From: UBA6164 sp964344155
GTDB taxonomy: Bacteria > Patescibacteriota > Gracilibacteria > BD1-5 > UBA6164
Reading direction: 5' to 3'
NCBI GenBank assembly: GCA_964344155.1
Contig: CAYFMG010000028.1
Coordinates: forward strand, 1-11,597
DNA length: 11,597 bases
Made by a program: the position numbers and the translations under genes. A model generated the notes under the pieces. The model saw only the letters and a list, made by a program, of their open reading frames with translations, had not been told where the DNA came from and made no database searches. Positions within the stretch are counted from its first letter, which is position 1; each line of letters opens with the position of its first letter. Positions 1-7,510 of this stretch are shown here, one piece after another.

Positions 1-2
1 AT

Positions 3-3000
3 AAGCTAGCATATGATGGATATAGAAACCTACCATCAAACTATTCAAACAATGGTACATACAAACACCTATGAGAGACAACAAATCCAAACCTAGTAAA
101 CTCATCAGATTTTGTACTATATTCATGAGACCTAAATGACCTAGCAACAGATACAACAAAACAACAAGCATTACTAACAAAACTAAAAAATGCTTACACT
201 TGAACAGATATAGTAACAGATTCAAGTATCTCAAGACTAGCTAACCTAGATCCAAATGATGCTACACAACAAGAGAGTGTAACAAGAGCAGTGATCTACT
301 GATCAAAGAAAAGCTTAACAAGTGATAGTATAAGTATAGCAACAACAGCAGTTACCTATACATGATGTTTAGCAACAACACAAGATGGTCACTCAATACC
401 ACAATTATCACACTTACAAACAACAACACAAACAAAGACATGAGCAACAGTAATCTCAAACTGAGATGAGATGATATCAGATACATATAGATGTAATAAC
501 GGAACACTAGAAGATATATGAAGTACAACATCTATAGTATGTGATCCAACATATCATGAAAACAACTCAACATGTGATTTAGATGTAATATCATGTACAA
601 CAACATGATGAACATGAACACAAACATGGGACTGATCAGTATATGGAACATGTATAGAGACATCATGTAGTGGATGATATCATATGGAAAGCTCAGTATG
701 TACAGATGACACAAGAACGGTTGATTGTGATTCAAGCTCAACACCATCATGAGCAACGGCAGTTGTAGTCCAAGAAACACAAACATGGTCAAGCTGACGG
801 CCAGCAACAACAGCCTGTGACTGGACATGTTCAGCCTGAACACTAATCAGCTGAAACACATGTGCCACACCAAAAACAATCACAAACTCACTAAGATTTA
901 ATGATGATGACTCAGCTTACCTAAGTAAAACACCTAGCTCAGCTGGTAACAGAAAAACTTGGACATGGTCAGGTTGGGTGAAGAGATCTACATGATGATT
1001 GGATTATATTTTTACTTCAAGTGAATCTACATCAACAAATAATAGAACGGAACTTTCTTTTGAAGCAGGTGGAGATATACGTTACTTTCAAAGGGATTCT
1101 GGTAATATAGTTACGAAAGTAAGTTCTACTGGATTATTTAGAGATTTTTCTAGTTGGTATCATATAGTTTTATCTGTGGATACAACTCAGGCTACTTCAT
1201 CAAATAGAGTTCATATTTATGTAAATGGTAAAGAAGTATCTTATAATAATGTAGATTATCCAAGTCAGAATTTAAATACTTGGCTTAATGATACATCAAA
1301 AGAAAATAGATTAGCTGCACATGCAGGTTACCCAGGAATTTTATATCATTTAGGTTGATATATGTCAGATGTAAACTTCATAGACTGACAAGCGTTAACA
1401 CCAGATGCTTTTGGTTGATTTGATGCTGAGACTGGGGAGTGGAGAGCTAAGGAGTATAGTGGTAGTTATGGTACGAACGGGTTTAAGTTAGAGTTTGGTA
1501 ATAGTGGAAGTCTGGGTACTGATACATCAGGGAACAGTAATACATGGACAGTAAATAACATAGATGCAACTGACCAAATGATTGATACTCCGAGTAACAA
1601 CTTTGCTACGTTTAACCCTTTAATAAAATCTTATATATCATCAACATATTCTAATTGAAATCTTGACTTAAACCCTTCAGCTAGTTGATGGACGTGAAAT
1701 GTGGGTACTATTTGAGTAGAGTCATGAAAATGGTATTGGGAAGTTGATATAGATGATAACCAAGCAGGTAATACCTTTGTCTGAATTCATAGAGTAGATG
1801 ATATAAATATAAATGCTATAAATCCTATGAATATGAATTGATCACAAGTTTGGTATTGAGGTTGAGAGCTAAGGACTGATTGAAATAGTACAAGTACATC
1901 TTCATATACAAATAATGATGTAGTAGGTATAGCTTTAGATATAGATAATAATGTAGTAAAGTTTTATAAAAATAATGTTTATGTAAGTAGTATAACTCTT
2001 AGTAGTACAACTTCAAACAGTGATAATATATATCCTTTTATTTCTTTACACTATACTGATAATAAAGTTGCTACAAATTTCGGTCAATGATGACAATCAG
2101 GATTACAAGACTGTGCTGGAGCTGGTGGTAAATTCAAATACTGTCCACCAACAGGCTTCAAGGCTCTATCAACAGCCAACCTACCAACACCAACAATCAA
2201 AGATCCAAGCAAACACTTCGATGTGTTGACTTATACAGGGAATGATAGCTGGGGGCATTCTATAACAGGTTTAGATTTTCAACCTTGATTAGTATGGTGA
2301 AAATCAAGAACTAATACAGATACACATTTTTTCTATGATGAATTAAGAGGAGTAACTAAACAATTAGAGTCTAATGCTTCAAATGCAGAAATTACTTTAG
2401 CAGAATGATTAACTAGTTTTGATAGTAATTGATTTACATTTTGACCACATTGACAAGCTAATAGGGGAACAAATAGTTACGTAGCATGGAACTGGAAGGC
2501 AGGATGAGCTGCAGTTTCGAATACAGATTGAACTATAACTTCACAAGTAAGTGCTAATCCTGCTGCAGGGTTTAGTATAATTGGGTGGACTGGTAGTGGA
2601 AATAATTGAACAGTATGACATGGTTTAAATCAAGATCCAGAATTATTTATAAGTAAAGATCGTAATTCTACTTGAAATTGGAATATTTATTATAAATATT
2701 GGGCAAACTCAAATAGTACTCGTATGTATTTTACAACAGCATGACAATCATGAGAAAATGCTCAATGGTGATACCAGGATACAACCAACACAACACTTCC
2801 TGTTTGACCATCATGACATTATACAAATAATTCATGAAACAATTATATAGCTTACGCATTCCACTCAGTACCAGGGTATAGTAAGATATGAAGCTATACA
2901 GGTAACGGAAGTGCTGATGGACCATTTGTTTATACTGGGTTTAAGCCAGCATATGTGATGGTTAAGAGGACTGATGCAGCAGATCATTGGTATATGTATG

Positions 3001-3209
3001 ATTTTAAAAGAAATCAGATAAATGTAGCAGATGATCCATTATTAGCAAATGATTGAGCAAATGAATTAATTGGGAGTGCAAATAAATTTGATTTTATATC
3101 AAATGGTTTTAAATCTAGATGAACAAGTACAGCTACTAATGCATCATGATGAAAATATATCTACATAGCCTTTGCAGAAGCACCGTTTAAGTATGCTACG
3201 GCGAGGTAA
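3..3209 (+). CDS. Giant surface/adhesion protein with phage-tail-like LamG, SPRY and C-terminal modules (5' partial)
   Basis: One frame stays open from the window edge to TAA at 3207 (1,068 codons) when TGA is glycine, so the N-terminus lies outside. In order: a Thr/Ser/Asn-rich stretch (residues 1-120); a Cys-rich repeat region (120-290) with recurring TQTW and TRTVDC-type motifs; a LamG/concanavalin-like domain (about 294-470) opening with TWTWSGWVKRS and containing WYHIVLSVD and VHIYVNGKEV; a linker with GTNGFKLEFGNSGSLGTD and IDTPSNNFATFNP; a SPRY-like domain (about 575-695) with GKWYWEV; and a C-terminal module (about 740-1068) with YVAWNWKAGG, then SANPAAGFSIIGWTGSG, ending IAFAEAPFKYATAR. 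From memory, the sequence after residue 294 resembles marine phage tail-fibre proteins carrying SPRY and DUF7483-type domains; no search was run. Likely role: extracellular binding to glycans or host surface. Codon use shifts several times along the gene. Possibly pilin-anchored, but the missing N-terminus prevents a check. Confidence 0.85.
361..870 (+). repeat. Cys-rich degenerate protein repeats inside the surface protein
   Basis: This stretch encodes loosely repeated units with paired cysteines: TQTWDGSVYGTC, then TSCSGGYHMESSVCTD, TRTVDCDSS, TQTWSSG and CDWTCSAGTLISGNTCA. The units are degenerate at DNA level, so recent duplication is unlikely. Such units usually form disulfide-stabilised stalk domains in extracellular proteins; that role is inferred. 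Confidence 0.55.
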
Positions 3210-3216
3210 TAAATTT

Positions 3217-3348
3217 TACCTCTCTCTTGAATTCTCTCCCCTTGTCAGGGGAAAGAGGCTACAAAAGATAAGTACATGTAGCCCTTTTCTCCTGTGAATA
3301 GACGGAGTGCCCTTTAGGGTAGAAGATTCAGATGAGAGGTATTTTTTT
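3217..3348. repeat. Palindromic, multi-hairpin GC-rich element; may also terminate the upstream gene
   Basis: The outer arms TACCTCTC (3217-3224) and GAGAGGTA (3334-3341) are perfect inverted repeats, with further partial pairing inward (TGAAT against ATTCA) and a run of seven T from 3342. Inside are a TCTCCCC/GGGGA hairpin (3235-3252), an imperfect 15-bp stem pairing 3248-3262 with 3278-3292 (GGCTAC/GTAGCC core), and a CCCT-TT-AGGG mini-hairpin (3310-3319). The first two compete for the same GGGG at 3248-3251. The element fills the gap between the surface-protein stop and the next promoter. It may be a MITE-like repeat, a structured 3' UTR with terminator, or both. Confidence 0.6.
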
Positions 3349-3366
3349 GTGTCCACCCCTTTTATT

Positions 3367-3394
3367 TTGCAAAAAAACAGATTGTGTATATAAT
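3367..3394 (+). promoter_or_regulatory. Sigma-70-type promoter of the ZIP/methyltransferase operon
   Basis: TTGCAA (3367-3372) and a consensus TATAAT (3389-3394) are separated by 16 bp. Transcription would start near 3401, about 28 nt before the ATG at 3429. No Shine-Dalgarno sequence precedes that ATG. Confidence 0.7.
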
Positions 3395-3428
3395 ACGGCG
3401 GAATTATTTTGTAACCTGTATTTTTATT

Positions 3429-4538
3429 ATGGAAATATCACCATTTTTATGAACACTACTTTGAAACATAGTAGTAGCAGTATGAATTATACTTGTTGTA
3501 TTTATAGTAAAATTTATAAAAGAAAAATTAAATACATACCTAGAATATATAACAGCATTAACAGTATGATTATTACTCTGAATAATATTTCTAGGATTCT
3601 TACCAGAATTATCAACACAAGGTAACCTTTGAAGTTGATTATGAGCCTTTATTTTAGTATGAGTAATTTTATTCTATCTACTTGAGTTATTCCTACACTG
3701 GCATCACTGTAAAGACCTATGACACAAAGATTCTTGTCAATCACACCATAACCATGAACACAAAAATGGAATTATGATGTTTTGAGGAACACTACTTCAT
3801 AATGCCTTTCACTGAGTAGTACTTTTCTGAGCATTTGCAATAGATACACACTTTTGAATAGCAACAACAATGGCTATACTATTACACTCTATACCTCAAA
3901 ATATAGTAAACTATATAATGAATCATAATAATATAAAATACGCTTACTTTGCAGCTTTTTGAGGAGTATTATGAGCAATGCTTACATATCCATTTTCAGA
4001 TTTTCTGTTAGATAATAAATACTATATATTAGCAATAATTACATGATGATTATTATATACAGCCCTAGCAGATATATTTCCAGAATTTAATACAAAAGCA
4101 ACAATACAAAAAAAATTAGCATACTTGGTATTTATAGTTGTATGAATCTTTTCTTTCTCTTTCTTTGAAGAAATATCACATGGAAAATGACATAATCATG
4201 GACATACATATGAAGAACATGAACACGAAGATGAACATGAAGAAGAACATGAACACGAAGATGAACATGAAGATGAACATGAAGAAGAACACGAAGAAGA
4301 ACATGGACATGAAGAAGTACATGAACAAATAGAAAATACAAAATCTATAAATGTAGGAAAAATATGTTTGAAAAATAATTGAAAATGGATTGAAACAGCT
4401 AATGAGTGTGAATGAATAAGTGAAGAAATATGTAAAGAATTAGAATGAAACTTTAATTCTTGTGCTTCAGCTTGTAGAAACAACCCAGAAGCAACAATCT
4501 GTACAATGCAATGTATACAAGTTTGTGAATTTAAATAA
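3429..4538 (+). CDS. ZIP-family divalent metal transporter with His/acid tail and Cys-rich C-terminus
   Basis: This 369-aa protein begins with several hydrophobic segments (about 9-30, 41-58, 70-89, 116-138, 142-162, 172-188, 198-215, 229-246). H124-N125-x-x-H128 in segment 4 and HSIPQN (153-158) in segment 5 match the paired metal-binding helices of ZIP (SLC39-type) transporters, which move Zn2+, Fe2+ or Mn2+ into the cytoplasm. The usual aspartate of the segment-4 HNxxD motif is His here. A His-rich loop lies at 91-112. After the membrane core come a His/Glu/Asp repeat (263-298) and a segment with eight cysteines (313-366, including CASACRNNP), both unusual for ZIP proteins. It is first in an operon, with a 12-bp gap to the next gene. 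The ATG was chosen because it sits just after the promoter; an in-frame GTG at 3384 lies inside it. Metal specificity cannot be read from sequence. Confidence 0.8.
4215..4322 (+). repeat. Tandem His-Glu/Asp codon repeat in the ZIP transporter gene
   Basis: Degenerate 6-15 nt units built from GAA, CAT/CAC and GAT codons encode an alternating HExHED pattern over about 36 residues. The repetition is good enough to leave open frames on the other frame and strand, which are artefacts. Such tails typically bind Zn2+ or other divalent metals, and slippage here would change tail length. Confidence 0.8.
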
Positions 4539-4550
4539 AATAATTAATAT

Positions 4551-5339
4551 ATGAAGACATACGATAAATTTTTAGAATATTATGACAAAATAGTTAGATC
4601 AGTAAATAATCCAGTAGAAGATGAACTAGAGTTTTTGATAGAAGACTGTATAAAAGAATATAAACCAGAAACAAAAACTATACTAGAAACAGCATGTGGA
4701 ACAGCAGTTGTAGCTAAGTGATTAGAAGCAGCTTGATACAAAGTTACAGGATTAGATATAAATGAAAAAATGCTTGAAAAAGCAAAACAAAATTTACCAC
4801 CCCCTAACCCCCTCCTTACTAAGGAGGGGGAATGAAACGAAGTGAAAGGGGGTGGTCTTACACTTGTTTTATGAGATATGACAAACTTTGATTTAGAAAA
4901 AAAGTTTGATACAGTTTTATGTAATTATAACTCTATTTGTCATTTATTAAAATGGGAAGAGTGGCAAAGTTTTTTTGATATGGTAAACAAACATTTAGAA
5001 AAAGACTGATTGTTTATATTTGATATAAATACAGTCTTTGAGTTTGAGAATATTACAAGAGACTTTGCTCAGTTTTATAATTTTTGAGATGATACAGTTT
5101 GTTTAGAAATGTTTAAAAAAGATTGAATTTATGAGTGGCTTGTGAAAATGTTTGTAAAACAAAAAGATGCTAGCTATATTTTAGAAAAAGAAGTAGTAAA
5201 AGAAAATAGTTTTCCAATTAATAAAATCAAAAAAGAGCTTAGTGATAAATGATTTAAGATTCTTGAAATGATAGATTATCATTACTGAGAAGTAACAGCT
5301 GAGAGTGAAAGAGTTTATTTTATATGCAAGAAAAAATAA
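4551..5339 (+). CDS. Class I SAM-dependent methyltransferase carrying an in-frame palindromic insertion
   Basis: This 262-aa protein has a Rossmann-type methyltransferase core. Motif I is ILETACGTA (44-52), the acidic residue ending strand 2 is in VTGLDIN (65-71), motif II is LVLGDMTNFD (105-114), and LCNYNSICHLL (123-133) follows, as in small Methyltransf_11/25-like enzymes. The substrate is unknown. Residues 82-101 (LPPPNPLLTKEGEGNEVKGG) are encoded by a GC-rich palindromic repeat lying between helix B and strand 3. The flanking motifs are intact, so the protein is probably still folded. It follows the ZIP gene by 12 bp and precedes the RlmL-like gene by 3 bp, so the three are likely co-transcribed. 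There is no Shine-Dalgarno; the ATG follows an AT-rich TTAATAT. The code-25 frame contains no internal UAA or UAG. Confidence 0.85.
4796..4856. repeat. GC-rich palindromic element, copy 1 (inside methyltransferase CDS)
   Basis: Outer arms ACCACCCCCT (4796-4805) and AGGGGGTGGT (4847-4856) pair perfectly over 10 bp. Within lies a perfect 23-nt palindrome (4808-4830) with 11-bp arms CCCCCTCCTTA/TAAGGAGGGGG around one central base. The element has no UAA or UAG in the gene's frame, and its one in-frame TGA (4833-4835) reads as glycine. A related copy with the identical 23-nt core is at 11338-11404. Confidence 0.9.
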
Positions 5340-5342
5340 TAA

Positions 5343-6470
5343 ATGAAATACGTTTTATCAACAATAGCTTGAGTTGAATCTATAGCCAAAAAAGAAATAA
5401 CAAGACAATGATGAAAAATACAAGAAGTTACAGATAGACTTATAACTTTTACATGACCATCTGAACTAATACCTAGAATAAATCTATGGTCTAGAGTAGG
5501 GAATAAAATGTATCTATTGTTGGAAGATAAGGAAGAAGTAACTGATTTTGATAGTCTTTTTGATGTTGTTAATAGTATTTCTTGGAAAAAATACTTTAAA
5601 AAAGATTTTCCTATAGTAGTTAAATCAAGTTCTATAAGAAGTGATCTTTATTCACCAAGAACTATTCAAAGCATTTGAAAAAAAGCAATTGTAAAAAATT
5701 TGGTATGAGATGATGCTGTATTAAATGAAGATGAAAACTTAGAAAAACTAGAAATACTTATTTTGATTATAGATAATAGAGTAAGAATATTATTAGACAC
5801 ATCAGGTGATGCCTTGCATATGAGATGATATAGAACAAGAGCATGAGAAGCACCTATAAAAGAATCCCTAGCAGCATCTTTAGTTTTATTATCATGATGG
5901 AAATTCCAGGAAAGTTTTTATGATCCTTTTTGTGGAAGTTGAACTGTAGCAATCGAAGCATTAATGATAGCTAAAAATATAGCACCATGATTAAAAAGAT
6001 CTTTTGCTTTTGAAAAATTATGATTAGTTGATTCAGAAACTACCCAAAATGAAAGATTACAAGCAAAAAAGAAAGAATTCAATGGAGATTATAGAATAAT
6101 AGCTAGTGATATAGATGAGGAAATGGTAGATTTAGCTCAGGAAAATGCATCTAGAGCATGACTTGCTTGAGAAATAAACTTTGAAGTAAAGGATTTTATA
6201 ACCTCACCCCCAGCCCCTCTCCTACAAGGAGAGGGGAGATGAACACTTGTTTCAAATCCACCTTATTGAGATAGGCTTAAAGATGAAAATATAAAAAGTC
6301 TTTATAATAATATAGATAAATTATTTAGGATAAATACAGATTTAAGTTGATGAATTATATCAAGTTATTTAGAATTTGATGAATTAATAAAAAAATGAGA
6401 TTATAAAAAAAGAAAACTTTATAATTGATGAGAAAAATGTTATTTTTGGAGAAAAAATAAAAAGAATTAG
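5343..6470 (+). CDS. THUMP-domain RNA methyltransferase, RlmL/YpsC-like
   Basis: This 375-aa protein matches the length and order of RlmL/YpsC-type enzymes, which N2-methylate a guanine in 23S rRNA. The N-terminus (MKYVLSTIAGVESIAKKEI) is the typical ferredoxin-like start. A THUMP region follows (about 55-160, LEILILIIDNRVRILLDTSG), then LHMRGYRTRAGEAPIKESLAA (159-179), typical of the family. The SAM site is DPFCGSGTVAIEA (194-206), with ASDIDEEMV (254-262) as acidic loop and VSNPPYGDRL (303-312) as catalytic N-P-P-Y motif. Residues 286-300 come from a GC-rich palindrome inserted between the strand ending FEVKDF and the NPPY strand. The start is 3 bp after the preceding stop. The TAG stop lies inside the terminator palindrome. 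The family call is solid; the exact target base is inferred. Other THUMP methylases such as Trm14-like tRNA enzymes share these motifs. Confidence 0.85.
6201..6240. repeat. GC-rich palindrome of a second type inside the RlmL-like CDS
   Basis: CCCCTCTCCT (6214-6223) and AGGAGAGGGG (6227-6236) form a perfect 10-bp stem with loop ACA, flanked by ACCTCACCCCCAG. It encodes about SPPAPLLQGEGRG in frame, including one TGA read as glycine. The general CCCCTC...AAGGAG...GGGG pattern is shared with the elements at 4796 and 11338, but the core differs. Confidence 0.85.
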
Positions 6471-6490
6471 CTTTATAAAGCTAATTCTTT
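6461..6490. terminator. Bidirectional intrinsic terminator between convergent genes
   Basis: A perfect 30-nt palindrome (AAAGAATTAGCTTTA and its complement) is flanked by an A-rich stretch on the left and extra T on the right, giving a hairpin plus U-tract on both strands. The + strand TAG (6468-6470) and the - strand TAA (6475-6473) both lie inside it, 2 bp apart. Confidence 0.85.
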
Positions 6491-7393
6491 TTTTGATAAT
6501 TTATCTCAGAATATTTTTCATATACCAGCTCTTTCTTCTTTTACTATATATTCTATAGAATTATTTTCTTTATTTATATTAATTGATTCAATATCTTCTA
6601 GAAGCATAGACATATTATCTAGGTCATATAGATATCTTGTTTCAAATCTTCATGTCCAACAGATTAATAATAATAGTTTTCTTCAGTTTTCTAATATAAA
6701 AGGCACTTTTTGATTAATATTATGTTCTACTTTTATAAGAGCATCTGTTTCTCAGTTTGATACTCTTATTTCATTTTTATTATATGTATCAGGGAAGAAA
6801 AATATGAAATCATTAAAGTTAGTAAAATTAGACATATTAGAAGATCATCTTAGAAATTTATGTTCTCATTTTTCATTTAAATAATAAAATCATCTTAAAC
6901 CATCATTTCCTACTATACTTTTCCAATCTTTTAAAAAAGTCTCATTTATCTCTTTTATATTTACAAGTAAATAAACAGTTTCAGATCATCTATATTCAAT
7001 TACGCTGTAGGTTTTTGTAATTTGATCAAATACTATGTGTACATCAGAGTATTTTTCAATAACTTCAGCAAAAAGTCAGGCTTTTTCATCTTTAAAAAAT
7101 TCTTTTCAGTTAAAATTTACTATAGTAGGTCATTTTTCTTTTTTATTTTCAGCTCTAGCTAATAAAAAATCTTCAACTTCTTCTATTCTATTTGATTTAT
7201 TTTCATCTTGTCTTTGACTTTGAACTAGTTTGTTTACTTGCCATATTTCTAAATCTTTAGTATCTCAAATACTGAACTCTGAAACTCTATTTGATATAGC
7301 ATCTATTACTTCAGATACAGTAATATTTCACTCTTCTACAGCTCAGGTTACCTGAGAGCTATCTAGTTTTTTATAATCTGCAAATTCAAACAT
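6473..7393 (-). CDS. Hypothetical protein, 306 aa
   Basis: The code-25 frame runs from ATG at 7393 to TAA at 6473 without UAA or UAG. I do not recognise the family. The protein has no clear signal peptide or membrane segment. The N-terminal 80 residues are acidic and probably helical (VSEVIDAISNRV, IEEVEDFLLARAE). A mixed alpha/beta region follows with alternating hydrophobic strands (VHIVFDQITKTYSVIEYRG, YLLVNIKEI), then an aromatic stretch (NFNDFIFFFPDTYN, 192-205) and LLLLICWTGRFETRYLYD (240-257). The C-terminus is charged. Glycine is mostly TGA, as in neighbouring housekeeping genes, so recent acquisition is not suggested. It is transcribed divergently from tsaD from an adjacent promoter and ends in the shared terminator. 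Probably a cytoplasmic lineage-specific protein; no function is assigned. Confidence 0.8.
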
Positions 7394-7423
7394 ATATTTT
7401 ATTTAATTTTATAACATAGATTT

Positions 7424-7452
7424 ATATTATAAATATATTTTATAAAAGTCAA
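7424..7452 (-). promoter_or_regulatory. Promoter of the 306-aa hypothetical gene
   Basis: On the minus strand TTGACT (7452-7447) is followed by TAATAT (7429-7424) at 17 bp, or by TATAAT (7431-7426) at 15 bp. Its -35 is one base from the -35 of the oppositely directed tsaD promoter. Confidence 0.55.
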
Positions 7453-7453
7453 T

Positions 7454-7481
7454 TTGAAAAAAAATAAAAATAGACTATAAT
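7454..7481 (+). promoter_or_regulatory. Promoter of tsaD
   Basis: TTGAAA (7454-7459) and TATAAT (7476-7481) are spaced by 16 bp. A start near 7488 leaves a leader of about 23 nt before the ATG at 7511, with no Shine-Dalgarno. Confidence 0.65.
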
Positions 7482-7510
7482 ATCTTTAATTATATTATTT
7501 ATGAATAATA

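Noticed and set aside
532..843. Minus-strand frame of 103 aa that looks like a membrane protein
   Set aside because: Its Met/Leu/His-rich composition is the mirror image of the repetitive ACA/CAA/ATGA codons of the real plus-strand gene.
999..1358. A short standalone LamG-like gene
   Set aside because: It is the part of the long code-25 frame 3-3209 that happens to lie between two TGA codons; homologous motifs continue on both sides.
1..3209. Diversity-generating retroelement target in the C-terminal module of the surface protein
   Set aside because: No reverse transcriptase gene or template-repeat copy of the 3' end is visible in the window; it could lie outside, but nothing here supports it.
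3332..3625. 97-aa plus-strand frame over the start of the ZIP gene
   Set aside because: It overlaps the promoter and the transporter start in another frame and shows no family motif; the code-25 transporter explains the region.
4215..4322. Possible CRISPR-like short repeat array
   Set aside because: The repeats are continuous codons without spacers of constant length and encode an in-frame His/acid tail.
4132..4483. Several overlapping plus and minus frames with VHVLLHV or CSSSCSS repeats
   Set aside because: They are shadows of the GAA/CAT/GAT codon repeat of the ZIP transporter tail.
4551..6470. Pseudogenes: the methyltransferase genes look broken by many stops and by repeat insertion
   Set aside because: The only in-frame stop-like codons are TGA, and all catalytic motifs are intact, with the insertions in frame in loops.
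7035..7217. 60-aa plus-strand frame opposite the 306-aa gene
   Set aside because: Antisense shadow of an intact longer minus-strand frame.
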